Assembly (NCBI GenBank): GCA_958295725.1
Contig: OY282368.1
Location: forward strand, 620,001 to 684,000
Length of the DNA: 64,000 bases
Direction: 5' to 3'
Source of the DNA: an uncultured Alphaproteobacteria bacterium
Lineage (GTDB): Bacteria; Pseudomonadota; Alphaproteobacteria; UBA2966
Position numbers and translations under genes: made by a program. A model generated the notes under the pieces. The model saw only the letters and a list, made by a program, of their open reading frames with translations. It was not told the DNA's origin and did not search any database. Shown one piece after another: positions 56,018-63,960 of this stretch. The number at the start of each line of letters is the position of its first letter. The stretch's first letter is position 1.

Positions 56018-57184
56018 ATGACCGAGATCGCAACGATGGCCGAGTTCCGCTTTGGTGCCCGTTATCGCAAGTCGCCCTTTTTCGAAGCCACGCGCCGTGC
56101 CGGGGCCCGGTCGTGGGGCATCTATAACCACATGTACCTTCCGGACTACTACGACGATCCGGTCGAGGAGTACCGGAGTCTGACCAACGACGTCACGCTG
56201 TGGGACGTAAGCGTCGAGCGTATCGTCGAGATCACGGGACCGGACGCGTCCGAGTTCACCAACCGGCTGACGTCCCGGGACCTGACCAAATGCGCGGTGG
56301 GGCAGGGCAAGTACGTGCTGATCACGGCCGAGGACGGCGGCATCGTCAACGAGCCCGTGCTGCTGCGATTGGGCGAGAACCAATGGTGGCTCGCGCTCTC
56401 CGATTCCGATGCGGGCCTGTGGGCGCGCGGCTATTCGGTGGGTTCGGGGCTGAACGTGAAGGTCCGCGAACCCGAGGTCTATCCGGTCCAGGTCCAGGGC
56501 CCGAAATCCAAGGAGGTGATGACCGCCCTGTTCGGCGATTCGGTCATGGACATCCGCTATTACTGGACCATGGAGACCGACCTCGACGGGATTCCGGTGG
56601 TGATCAGCCGCACCGGCTGGAGCGCCGAGATCGGGTTCGAAATCTACCTCCGCGACCCGAGCCGCGGCGACGAGTTGTGGGAGCGGATCATGGAAGCGGG
56701 CGCGCCGCACCGCATCCGGCCGATCGCGCCTTCGCAAATCCGCCGTACCGAGGCCGGAATGGTCCGCTACGGTGCCGACATCACCATCGAGAACAATCCG
56801 TTCGAGGTCATGGGGCTCGAGCGGCTGGTGGAAGACCAGAGCGCGGACTACATCGGCAAGGAAGCGCTGATGCGGATCAAGGCCGAGGGCGTGAGCCGGA
56901 AGCTGGTCGGCTTCGTGCTCGACAACGACGAACGGGTCCAGGGATTGCCGAACGTGGCGCCCGCCTTCAGGGATGGCGAGGAGGTCGGCAGCATCACCGG
57001 GATCGTCTGGTCGCCGCGCATGGAACGGAACATCGGCTTCGTCTGGGTTCCGATCGGGCTTGCGGGTCCCGGCAACACGCTCGAGGTCCGCACCTTGACC
57101 GGTACCGCCACGGGCCGGACGGCGGCGATTCCCTTCTTCGATCCCAGGAAGGCCGTGCCCAGCCAGAGCCTTTCCGCCAGTTGA
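56018..57184 (+). CDS. GcvT-like tetrahydrofolate-dependent demethylase (DmdA-like)
   Basis: A 388-residue aminomethyltransferase-fold protein. It begins MTEIATMAEFRFGARYRKSP, then WGIYNHMYLPDYY and the folate-fold strand VSVERIVEITGPDASEF. LTSRDLTKCAVGQGKYVLI, SRTGWSAEIGFEIYLRD and EAGMVRYGADIT are seen in GcvT and the related DMSP demethylase DmdA. The N-terminal MYLP motif is common in DmdA-like proteins. Whether it acts on DMSP, glycine betaine or another methylated compound is open; length and position beside a dimethylglycine dehydrogenase-like gene favour methylated amine or sulfonium catabolism. Confidence 0.75.
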   Translation: MTEIATMAEFRFGARYRKSPFFEATRRAGARSWGIYNHMYLPDYYDDPVEEYRSLTNDVTLWDVSVERIVEITGPDASEFTNRLTSRDLTKCAVGQGKYVLITAEDGGIVNEPVLLRLGENQWWLALSDSDAGLWARGYSVGSGLNVKVREPEVYPVQVQGPKSKEVMTALFGDSVMDIRYYWTMETDLDGIPVVISRTGWSAEIGFEIYLRDPSRGDELWERIMEAGAPHRIRPIAPSQIRRTEAGMVRYGADITIENNPFEVMGLERLVEDQSADYIGKEALMRIKAEGVSRKLVGFVLDNDERVQGLPNVAPAFRDGEEVGSITGIVWSPRMERNIGFVWVPIGLAGPGNTLEVRTLTGTATGRTAAIPFFDPRKAVPSQSLSAS

Positions 57185-57192
57185 GCCGGTTT

Positions 57193-57218
57193 CGCGGCGG
57201 CGCGCCCGCGCCGCCGCG
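57193..57218. terminator. Bidirectional GC-rich hairpin
   Basis: CGCGGCGGCGCG at 57193-57204 and CGCGCCGCCGCG at 57207-57218 form a perfect 12-bp stem with a two-base loop in the 37-bp gap between two convergent genes. It lacks U-tracts but the position fits a shared terminator. Confidence 0.65.
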
Positions 57219-57221
57219 CGC

Positions 57222-58085
57222 TCACAAACCCATCAGCGCCTTGATCGACCGCGTCAAGGAATGGTCGGGGTCGGCAAGGCGATCCGTGACGGCGAAGTGG
57301 TGGTCGTCTTCGACCTCGACGTACTCGCACGCCAGTCCCAGCGCCCGGCACTTTTCGGCGAAGTCCTTCGACTGACGCCGGAACGACGCCGTTTCGCCGC
57401 CGCCGACGGCGCAGATCGCCGAACCGCGGAAATGAAGCGGCAGATGCTGGGGGCTGTTGGCCGTGGCCGTTTCCCGGGTCAGCCGGATGACCGGCTGCAA
57501 ATTCGTATGGCGATGCGGCTCGACGTCGAACAGGCCGCTGATCGGCGCCGCGCCCTTGATCAGGTCGGCGGGGAGTCCGAACCGGTCGCTCCAGTCGGTG
57601 GCCATCATCATGCCCGTCAAGTGCCCGCCCGCGGAATGGCCGCTCACGTGGATTCGGTCCGGGTCGCCGTTGTATTCGGCGACGTGCTCGCGCGCCCAGA
57701 CGACGGCATGACGGATCTGGTCCACGATCTCGGGGATCGTGACATCCGGACACAGGTCGTAGTTCGGCAGCACCGCCGCGGCGCCGGCGGCCACCATGGG
57801 GCCGGCGACCTCGCTGTAGATGCGCTTGTCGAGTTGATACCAGTAACCGCCGTGGATGTAGAAGAACACCGGCGCGCCCGGTTGCGCGGCCGGAAAGATG
57901 TCGAGGGTCTGCTTCACGCTGTCGCCGTAAGGCACGTCGAGGCGGCAGGCCAGCTCTTCCCGGGCGAGCGCGCTGCGCTTCGCCGCCCTCTCCAGGAACC
58001 GGTCGGCGTCGGGAATCGTGAGCCGGGCGCGGTATTCGAGATTCAGGGCGTCCCGCTGGGCCTCGGTCATGGTTTCGAAACTCAT
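57222..58085 (-). CDS. Alpha/beta hydrolase (arylformamidase-like, HGGYW)
   Basis: A 287-residue serine hydrolase from ATG 58085. The oxyanion motif FYIHGGYWYQ matches the HGGxW pattern of kynurenine formamidases. The nucleophile motif is VSGHSAGGHL. A catalytic His is likely in the late DDHHFAVTDR segment. An ATG at 58100 would add five residues. No tryptophan-pathway neighbours are present, so a general amide or ester hydrolase is equally possible. Confidence 0.85.
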   Translation of the reverse strand: MSFETMTEAQRDALNLEYRARLTIPDADRFLERAAKRSALAREELACRLDVPYGDSVKQTLDIFPAAQPGAPVFFYIHGGYWYQLDKRIYSEVAGPMVAAGAAAVLPNYDLCPDVTIPEIVDQIRHAVVWAREHVAEYNGDPDRIHVSGHSAGGHLTGMMMATDWSDRFGLPADLIKGAAPISGLFDVEPHRHTNLQPVIRLTRETATANSPQHLPLHFRGSAICAVGGGETASFRRQSKDFAEKCRALGLACEYVEVEDDHHFAVTDRLADPDHSLTRSIKALMGL

Positions 58086-58285
58086 CGCTACCGCTCGCAA
58101 GTTGGTGTTGGTGTCGAAGACGCGCCGAAAACTTCCCGCGCCGTCTTCTGACGCTCCGCCTTCTCCGGCGGATCGTCGGCCACGCCGGAATGCTATCGTC
58201 GCGCCGGGCGGCCGGAAAGGTCGCCGCGCGTGCGGCGGCGGCGTATGGGCCTTATGGTTGGGGTGATCGCTGAACGGGGAATGCG

Positions 58286-59551
58286 ATGACGAACGCGACC
58301 GCGGAACTGGCCCGCCGCATCCGGCTCGGCGAGGACTCGAGCCTGGAGCTCGAGGACGTCCGTCTTTCCGGCGGCCGCGTCACGGCCCCCGACCGGGGCG
58401 CCTTCGCCGACGAGCTGGCGGCCATGGCCAACGGCCGGGGCGGAACGGCGGTCCTGGGGGTGGACGACAAGACCCGGCGGGTCCGTGGCATCCCGCTGGA
58501 GAGTCTGGACACGGTGGAGCGTTGGGCTCACGAGATATGCAACGACTCGGTGAATCCGCCGCTCGACGCGGATATCCTCAAGATGGAACTCGAAGACGCG
58601 GACGGACGGCTCGCGCCGGTGTTGCGCGTCGACGTCGCGCGCGGCCTGTTCGTGCACCGGAGTCCGGGCGGATATTTCCTGAGAATCGGTAGTTCCAAGC
58701 GCGAAATGGCGCCGGACGTCCTGGAGCGGTTGTTCCAGGAGCGCAGCCAGAGCCGGATGATCCGTTACGACGAGTCCATCGTCCCGGCCACCACGCCCGA
58801 CGATCTGGACTACGCGCTCACGCGGCGTTTCTTGCTGGAAGACACCGACGGCGCGCTCTCGGGTTCATCGCCCGGTACTTCCCGCGAAGCGTATGAAAGT
58901 GCGTTGTGCAAGCTGCGTATCGTCGGTTCCGACACGGACGGGAACGCGCGGCTGACGCTCGCCGGCGTCCTCCTCTGCACGCGGGAGCCGCAACGCCAGC
59001 TTCCTCACGCGTACATACAGGGCGTCGCCTACGCCGGCGAGCGGACCGACGCCGAATACCAGACCGACGCGCGCGATATCGGCGGGCCACTCGACGAACA
59101 GGTCCGCGAAGCACTGCACTTCGTGCGGCGGAACATGCTGGTGCGGGCGGCCAAGGAGACCGCGCGGGAGGAACGACCCCAGTTCGGCGAACGGGCCGTG
59201 TTCGAGGCGCTCGTGAACGCCGTGGCCCATCGCGACTATTCGATGCCCGGCGCCCGCGTGCGCCTGCACATGTTCGGCGACCGCCTCGAACTCTATGTTC
59301 CCGGCGCGCTGACCAACACGATGACCCCGGACAGCCTGCACCTGCGGCAGTCGAACCGGAACGAGCTGATCGTGTCCCTGCTGGCGCGCTGTCCAGCGCC
59401 GTCCGGTGTCGGACGCACGCGGCTGATGGATCGGCGCGGCGACGGGGTGCCGATCATCCGCCGGGAATGCCGGGAGCTGTCTGGACGGCCGCCGGAATAC
59501 AGCCTGATCGACGACAGCGAACTGCGACTGGTGATCCGGGCCGCGCGATAG
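58286..59551 (+). CDS. AlbA_2 (Schlafen-type) domain plus GHKL-like ATPase protein
   Basis: 421 residues. The N-terminal ~140 residues match the AlbA_2/Schlafen group: LELEDVRLSGG, AMANGRGGTAVLGVDD and YFLRIGSSKREM. The usual EFK of the first strand is degenerate here (ELE). The C-terminal part carries the HATPase_c_4 signature FEALVNAVAHRDYSMPGA and DRLELYVPGALTN with RQSNRNELIVSLLA. Proteins of this kind are often called RecG-like or transcriptional regulators, but no helicase motifs are present. By family, Schlafen AlbA_2 domains bind or cleave RNA. It is the first gene of a tight three-gene operon (9 bp to the next gene). Confidence 0.85.
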   Translation: MTNATAELARRIRLGEDSSLELEDVRLSGGRVTAPDRGAFADELAAMANGRGGTAVLGVDDKTRRVRGIPLESLDTVERWAHEICNDSVNPPLDADILKMELEDADGRLAPVLRVDVARGLFVHRSPGGYFLRIGSSKREMAPDVLERLFQERSQSRMIRYDESIVPATTPDDLDYALTRRFLLEDTDGALSGSSPGTSREAYESALCKLRIVGSDTDGNARLTLAGVLLCTREPQRQLPHAYIQGVAYAGERTDAEYQTDARDIGGPLDEQVREALHFVRRNMLVRAAKETAREERPQFGERAVFEALVNAVAHRDYSMPGARVRLHMFGDRLELYVPGALTNTMTPDSLHLRQSNRNELIVSLLARCPAPSGVGRTRLMDRRGDGVPIIRRECRELSGRPPEYSLIDDSELRLVIRAAR

Positions 59552-59560
59552 GAAGCGGAC

Positions 59561-60250
59561 ATGACGGACAGCAAGCGGATCGTCTGCCTCGCGAACTCCC
59601 GCAAGCTCTCGGGCCGGTGCGTCGCGGGCCGTGAGTGGAGCGCCGGGCGCGGAGCGGGAAGCTGGATTCGGCCCGTAAGTGCCCGCAAAGGCCAGGATGT
59701 GTCCGAATACGAGCGCCAATACGAGGACGGCGGCGACCCCCGGGTGCTCGACATCGTCGACGTCCCGGTTCTGGAGCCGCGACCGGGTGGCTGGCAAACG
59801 GAAAACTGGTTGCTCGATCCGGAGTGCTACTGGCGGAAGGAGGGAAAATACTCCTGGTTCGACCTTTCCGGTCTTGTGGATCCCGTCGAGCCGTTATGGC
59901 ACCATGGACATGGCACCTATAACGGGCGGAACGACAAGATCCCAACCGAGTCGATGGCCTCGGTATCCGGTTCGTTGCGTCTGATTCACGTGGACCGGCT
60001 CGAGCTCCACGTGTTCGCGCCAGGCGAGGCCTTCGGCAACCGGAAGCGGCGGGTGCAGGGGCGGTTCTCCCATGCCGGCGTGGATTACTGGCTGTGGGTG
60101 ACGGACCCCGTCTACGAGCGGACCTATCTCGCGAAACTCGATGGCGTCCATGAAATCCGCGATTGTTACCTGACCATCAGTCTCGGAGAGCCGTATCAGG
60201 GGGCTTGTTACAAACTTGTCGCCGCGATCATCGAATGCGACCGCCGGTAG
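59561..60250 (+). CDS. Probable dual-OB domain protein
   Basis: 229 residues. The N-terminal KRIVCLANSRKLSGRCVAG and GSWIRPVSARKGQ with YEDGGDPRVLDIVDV, then GWQTENWLLDPECYWRK, recall the dual OB-fold (DuOB) family; this assignment is from memory of the motif, not a search. The C-terminal ~100 residues are beta-rich (LHVFAPGEAFGNRKRRVQG, then YWLWVTDPVYE), compatible with a second OB unit. No catalytic motif is seen, so a nucleic-acid or ligand-binding role is inferred. It lies 9 bp after the AlbA_2 gene and 10 bp before the DUF488 gene. Confidence 0.68.
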   Translation: MTDSKRIVCLANSRKLSGRCVAGREWSAGRGAGSWIRPVSARKGQDVSEYERQYEDGGDPRVLDIVDVPVLEPRPGGWQTENWLLDPECYWRKEGKYSWFDLSGLVDPVEPLWHHGHGTYNGRNDKIPTESMASVSGSLRLIHVDRLELHVFAPGEAFGNRKRRVQGRFSHAGVDYWLWVTDPVYERTYLAKLDGVHEIRDCYLTISLGEPYQGACYKLVAAIIECDRR

Positions 60251-60260
60251 CGGGCCGACC

Positions 60261-60905
60261 ATGGACATGACGAACGACCCGATCTTCACCATCGGCCATT
60301 CCAACCATTCCCTGGAGGACTTTCTGGCGTTGCTGACGAAGCGTCGCGTCGCTGTCGTGGCCGACGTGCGTTCCGCGCCCTGGAGCCGCTTCAACCCGCA
60401 TTTCGGCCGCGAGGCGCTCGCCGCCGCGCTCGCGGCGCGCGGCATCGGCTACGACTATCTCGGGCGCGAGCTCGGCGGGCGCCCGGACGATCCCGCCTGT
60501 CACGACGAAGATGGACGCGTCGACTACGAGCGCGTCGCGGGAACGCGCCGGTTCCGGGACGGGATCGCGCGGGTGGCGCGGAGCGCTGCCGAACGCCGCG
60601 TCGCGCTCATGTGCGCGGAGAAGGAGCCGCTGGATTGCCACCGGACGCTGCTCGTCGCGCCGGCGCTCGACGGCGAGGGCTTTCGCGTGGAGCACATCCT
60701 CGCCGACGGAGGGATCGAGCCGCACGGGGCGTCGATGGACCGGTTGATGGCGTCGTTCGATCTCGACCCCGACGGTGACTTGTTCCGCTCGCGCGACGAA
60801 ACGGTCGCGCGGGCGATAAGGCTGCGGGCCCGTCGCATCGCGTTCGCCGGCGGGCCCCCGTCCCGCGACACGGCCCGATTTGGAGATTCGGCGGAGACCG
60901 ATTAG
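60261..60905 (+). CDS. DUF488 family protein
   Basis: A 214-residue protein with the DUF488 signatures TIGHSNHSLEDFLALL, VVADVRSAPWSRFNPHF and LGRELGGRP. The C-terminal motif VALMCAEKEPLDCHRTLL holds the conserved Cys-x-Glu ... Cys-His pattern that suggests catalysis or metal binding. No function is established for the family to my knowledge. ATG 60261 is 10 bp after the dual-OB gene, so the three genes probably share one transcript. The last ~50 residues are basic and less conserved-looking. Confidence 0.88.
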   Translation: MDMTNDPIFTIGHSNHSLEDFLALLTKRRVAVVADVRSAPWSRFNPHFGREALAAALAARGIGYDYLGRELGGRPDDPACHDEDGRVDYERVAGTRRFRDGIARVARSAAERRVALMCAEKEPLDCHRTLLVAPALDGEGFRVEHILADGGIEPHGASMDRLMASFDLDPDGDLFRSRDETVARAIRLRARRIAFAGGPPSRDTARFGDSAETD

Positions 60906-60980
60906 TATGGCGTCACCAACCGAGGTTCGCCGCGTGGGCGGACCGACAAGGAAACGATGCGCAAAACAGGGAGAGATGCG

Positions 60981-61970
60981 ATGTCGAGAATATCGAAACT
61001 GGTGCTGGCGGCTCTCGCGGTCGCCGGCTTCGCGAAGGGTGCCGACGCGGCCTGCGGCAAGGTGACGATCGCCGAGATGACGTGGGCGTCCGCCGCGGTT
61101 GCCACCCACGTCGAGGATATCATCCTTTCCACGGGTTACGGCTGCCAGTCGGAGATCGTGCCCGGCGACACGGTGCCGACGGTCACCTCGATGACGGAGA
61201 AGGGCGAACCCGACGTCGCGCCCGAGATCTGGATCAACTCGGCGCGCGAGGTGGTCGAGAAGGCGGTGGACGAGGGCCGTCTCAAGATCGCCGGCGAAAT
61301 TCTGTCCGACGGCGGCGAGGAAGGATGGTGGGTTCCGGACTACGTGATCGAGGAGAACCCGGATCTGACCACGTTGCAGGCGGTGCTGAAGCGGCGCGAC
61401 CTGTTTCCCGACAAGGAGGAGCCGGGCATGGGCCGCTTCTATACCTGCCCGGCGGGCTGGGCCTGCGAGATCATCAATAACAACCTCTACAAGGCCTATG
61501 GTTTGAAAGACGCCGGCTTCACCCTCTTCAACCCCGGTTCCGGCGAGGGCCTGGCGGGCGCGATCGCCGGCGCCTACGAGCGGCGGCAGCCGATCTTCGC
61601 CTATTACTGGGCGCCGACAGCGTTGCTCGGCCAGTACCCGATGGTCAAGCTCGGCGGAATGACGCACGACATGGAAAGCTGGTCGTGCACGACCGACAAG
61701 GACTGCGCCGATCCGAAGCCGAACATGTACCCGAAGTCGGTGGTCATGACCGTGGTCACGAGCAACTTCGCGGAGGCGGCGCCCGAGGCGTTCGAGTTCG
61801 TCTCTCGCGTGTCCTGGTCCAACAAGTTTCTGAACAGCTTGCTGGCCTGGAAGGACGAGAATCAGGCGACGCCGAGGGAAACCGCCGAGTATTTCCTCAA
61901 GAACCACGAGGACATGTGGAGCGCCTGGGTGACCGCGGACGTCGCGGCCAAGGTCAAGGCGGCCCTGTGA
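60981..61970 (+). CDS. Glycine-betaine/proline ABC transporter substrate-binding protein (OpuAC/ProX-like)
   Basis: 329 residues from ATG 60981, with GGGAGAG upstream. Signal peptide MSRISKLVLAALAVAGFAKG is followed by a mature start near CGKVTIAEMTWASAAV. The family features are QSEIVPGDTVP, EGWWVPDYVIEENPDL, ACEIINNNLYKAYGL and YYWAPTALLGQYPMVKL. The aromatic residues of the last two segments fit the quaternary-ammonium cage in the family. An upstream ATG at 60957 lies before the signal peptide. Together with the permease and ATPase it forms a ProU-like uptake system. Confidence 0.92.
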   Translation: MSRISKLVLAALAVAGFAKGADAACGKVTIAEMTWASAAVATHVEDIILSTGYGCQSEIVPGDTVPTVTSMTEKGEPDVAPEIWINSAREVVEKAVDEGRLKIAGEILSDGGEEGWWVPDYVIEENPDLTTLQAVLKRRDLFPDKEEPGMGRFYTCPAGWACEIINNNLYKAYGLKDAGFTLFNPGSGEGLAGAIAGAYERRQPIFAYYWAPTALLGQYPMVKLGGMTHDMESWSCTTDKDCADPKPNMYPKSVVMTVVTSNFAEAAPEAFEFVSRVSWSNKFLNSLLAWKDENQATPRETAEYFLKNHEDMWSAWVTADVAAKVKAAL

Positions 61971-61982
61971 GTCGACGGGACG

Positions 61983-62007
61983 CGGCGGCGCGGCGGGCGC
62001 GCCGCCG
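61983..62007. terminator. GC-rich hairpin between binding-protein and permease genes
   Basis: CGGCGGCGCG at 61983-61992 pairs with CGCGCCGCCG at 61998-62007 over a five-base loop. Located in the 62-bp gap of the transporter operon, it may attenuate read-through or protect the binding-protein mRNA. Confidence 0.5.
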
Positions 62008-62032
62008 CCGACCCTCCAGACGGGGTTGAGAC

Positions 62033-62920
62033 GTGGCCGACTGGCTCCAGAGCTTCCCGACCCTCGACGAGGGGGCGCTACGCGCTCTCAAGAAGTCGAT
62101 CGACGCCGGATATCGCGCGTTCTCAAGGAACTACGGCGACGCGATCGAGAGCTTTTTCGATCCGCTGCTCTACGTTCTGATCTGGTTCGAACGGTTGCTC
62201 CTCGGCGCGCCCTGGTGGCTGGTGATGGGGGCGGTTGCCGGGTTGTGCTACGCGTCGAGCCGCGGCGTCCGGCTGACCGTCGCCGTCGCCGTCGCGTTCT
62301 TCGTCATCGGCTATCTTGGCATGTGGGACGACACCATGCGGACGCTCGCGATCATCTTCGTCGCGACGGTGCTGGCCATCGCCATCGGCATTCCCCTCGG
62401 AATCGCGATGTCGCGCTCGAACCACGTGCAGGCGTTCATGTTGCCGATCCTCGACGTCATGCAGACGATGCCCATCTTCGTCTACCTGATCCCGGTGGTG
62501 ATGCTGTTCGGCCTCGGCAAGATACCCGGGCTGATCGCCGTGGTGATCTACGCCGTGCCGCCGGTCATCCGGCTCACCAATCTCGGTATCCGTCTGGTCG
62601 ACAGGGAGGTCCTGGAGGCCGCCGACGCCTTCGGCGCCGGCGCCCGGCAGAAGCTCTTCGGCGTTCAGCTGCCGCTGGCGTTGCCCAACATCATGGCCGG
62701 GGTCAACCAGACCATCATGATGGCGCTTTCGATGGTGGTCATCGCCTCCATGATCGGCGTCAAGGGCCTCGGCCAGCCGGTGCTCCAGGCGGTCACCAAC
62801 CAGTATTTCGCCCTCGGCCTGTTCAACGGCGCGGCGGTGGTGGGGCTGGCGATCGTGTTCGACAGAATCACCCAGAGCTACGGCCGGCGCATACAGGCCG
62901 AGCGGGAAGCGCGGTCATGA
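62033..62920 (+). CDS. Glycine-betaine/proline ABC transporter permease (ProW-like)
   Basis: A 295-residue permease with an N-terminal cytoplasmic region and about six to seven membrane segments. The segment MQTMPIFVYLIPVVMLFGLG and the EAA loop VLEAADAFGAGARQKLFGVQ are characteristic of ProW. GTG 62033 is taken as the start. It follows the binding protein and overlaps the ATPase gene (ATGA at 62917). Confidence 0.93.
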   Translation: MADWLQSFPTLDEGALRALKKSIDAGYRAFSRNYGDAIESFFDPLLYVLIWFERLLLGAPWWLVMGAVAGLCYASSRGVRLTVAVAVAFFVIGYLGMWDDTMRTLAIIFVATVLAIAIGIPLGIAMSRSNHVQAFMLPILDVMQTMPIFVYLIPVVMLFGLGKIPGLIAVVIYAVPPVIRLTNLGIRLVDREVLEAADAFGAGARQKLFGVQLPLALPNIMAGVNQTIMMALSMVVIASMIGVKGLGQPVLQAVTNQYFALGLFNGAAVVGLAIVFDRITQSYGRRIQAEREARS

Positions 62921-63960
62921 CCGGCGCCGACGGCATCCACATCGGCGGGTTGTACAAGGTCTTCGGCGGCGGTCCGGCGTCCGTGATGCCGCTCGTGCGC
63001 GACGGCGTCACCAAGCAGGAGTTGCTGGAGAACCACGGCCACGTGCTGGGTTTGCGCGATATCAACTTGAGCATCGCGCCGCGCAGCATCCAGGTCGTCA
63101 TGGGACTCAGCGGGTGCGGAAAATCGACCCTGGTGCGCCACATCAACCGGCTGATCGACCCCACCGAGGGCGAGGTGTGGATCGACGGCGAGGACGTGCT
63201 CGCGCTCGACCGGGCGGCGCTGCGGCATCTCCGCCGGCACAGGATCAGCATGGTGTTTCAGCGTTTCGCGCTGTTCCCCCACCGCACCGTCATGGACAAC
63301 GTGGGCTACGGCCTCGCGATGCAGGGCGTCTCGCGGGCCGACCGGGCCGAGCGCGCGGGACGCTGGATCGAGCGTGTCGGTCTCGCGGGCTACGAGGACT
63401 CCTACGCGCACCACCTGTCGGGCGGGATGCAGCAGCGCGTCGGGCTCGCGCGCGCCCTCGCGACCGACGCCGAGATCATGCTGATGGACGAGGCCTTCAG
63501 CGCGCTCGATCCGCTCATCCGCTCGGACATGCGCACGCTTCTTCTGGAGCTGCAGAAGGAGCTGCACAAGACCATCGTGTTCGTCACCCACGACCTCGAG
63601 GAAGCCATCGAGATCGGCGACCGCATCGCCATACTTCGCGACGGCGGGATCGTGCAGAACGGCGATTCCCAGGATATCGTTCTGCGCCCCGCCGATGACT
63701 ACATCGCCGAGTTCATCCAGGGCATCAATCGCGGCCGCGTCGTTCGCGTCGGCTCGATCATGGGACCCGTGGAATCCGGTCTGGACGGGCCGGACTGCTC
63801 CCTCGACGCGTACCTGGAGGATGCGCTGCCGGTGGTGGCACGAGCGCCCGGCAACGAGGCCCGGGTGGTGGATGCCGACGGGGCTCCGGTCGGCGCGATT
63901 TCTCTGGACCGCCTGATCGGCGCCGTCTCCGGGAACGACCCTCCGCGCGAGGCGCGATAA
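62917..63960 (+). CDS. Glycine-betaine/proline ABC transporter ATP-binding protein (ProV-like)
   Basis: 347 residues. Walker A is GLSGCGKSTLVRHIN, the signature LSGGMQQRVGLARAL and Walker B EIMLMDEAFSALDP. The switch His is in VTHDLEEAIE. The C-terminal ~80 residues are shorter than the two-CBS tail of E. coli ProV, so the osmo-sensing tail is reduced or diverged. ATG 62917 overlaps the permease stop. An open frame back to 62026 is a shadow of the permease gene. Confidence 0.94.
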   Translation: MTGADGIHIGGLYKVFGGGPASVMPLVRDGVTKQELLENHGHVLGLRDINLSIAPRSIQVVMGLSGCGKSTLVRHINRLIDPTEGEVWIDGEDVLALDRAALRHLRRHRISMVFQRFALFPHRTVMDNVGYGLAMQGVSRADRAERAGRWIERVGLAGYEDSYAHHLSGGMQQRVGLARALATDAEIMLMDEAFSALDPLIRSDMRTLLLELQKELHKTIVFVTHDLEEAIEIGDRIAILRDGGIVQNGDSQDIVLRPADDYIAEFIQGINRGRVVRVGSIMGPVESGLDGPDCSLDAYLEDALPVVARAPGNEARVVDADGAPVGAISLDRLIGAVSGNDPPREAR

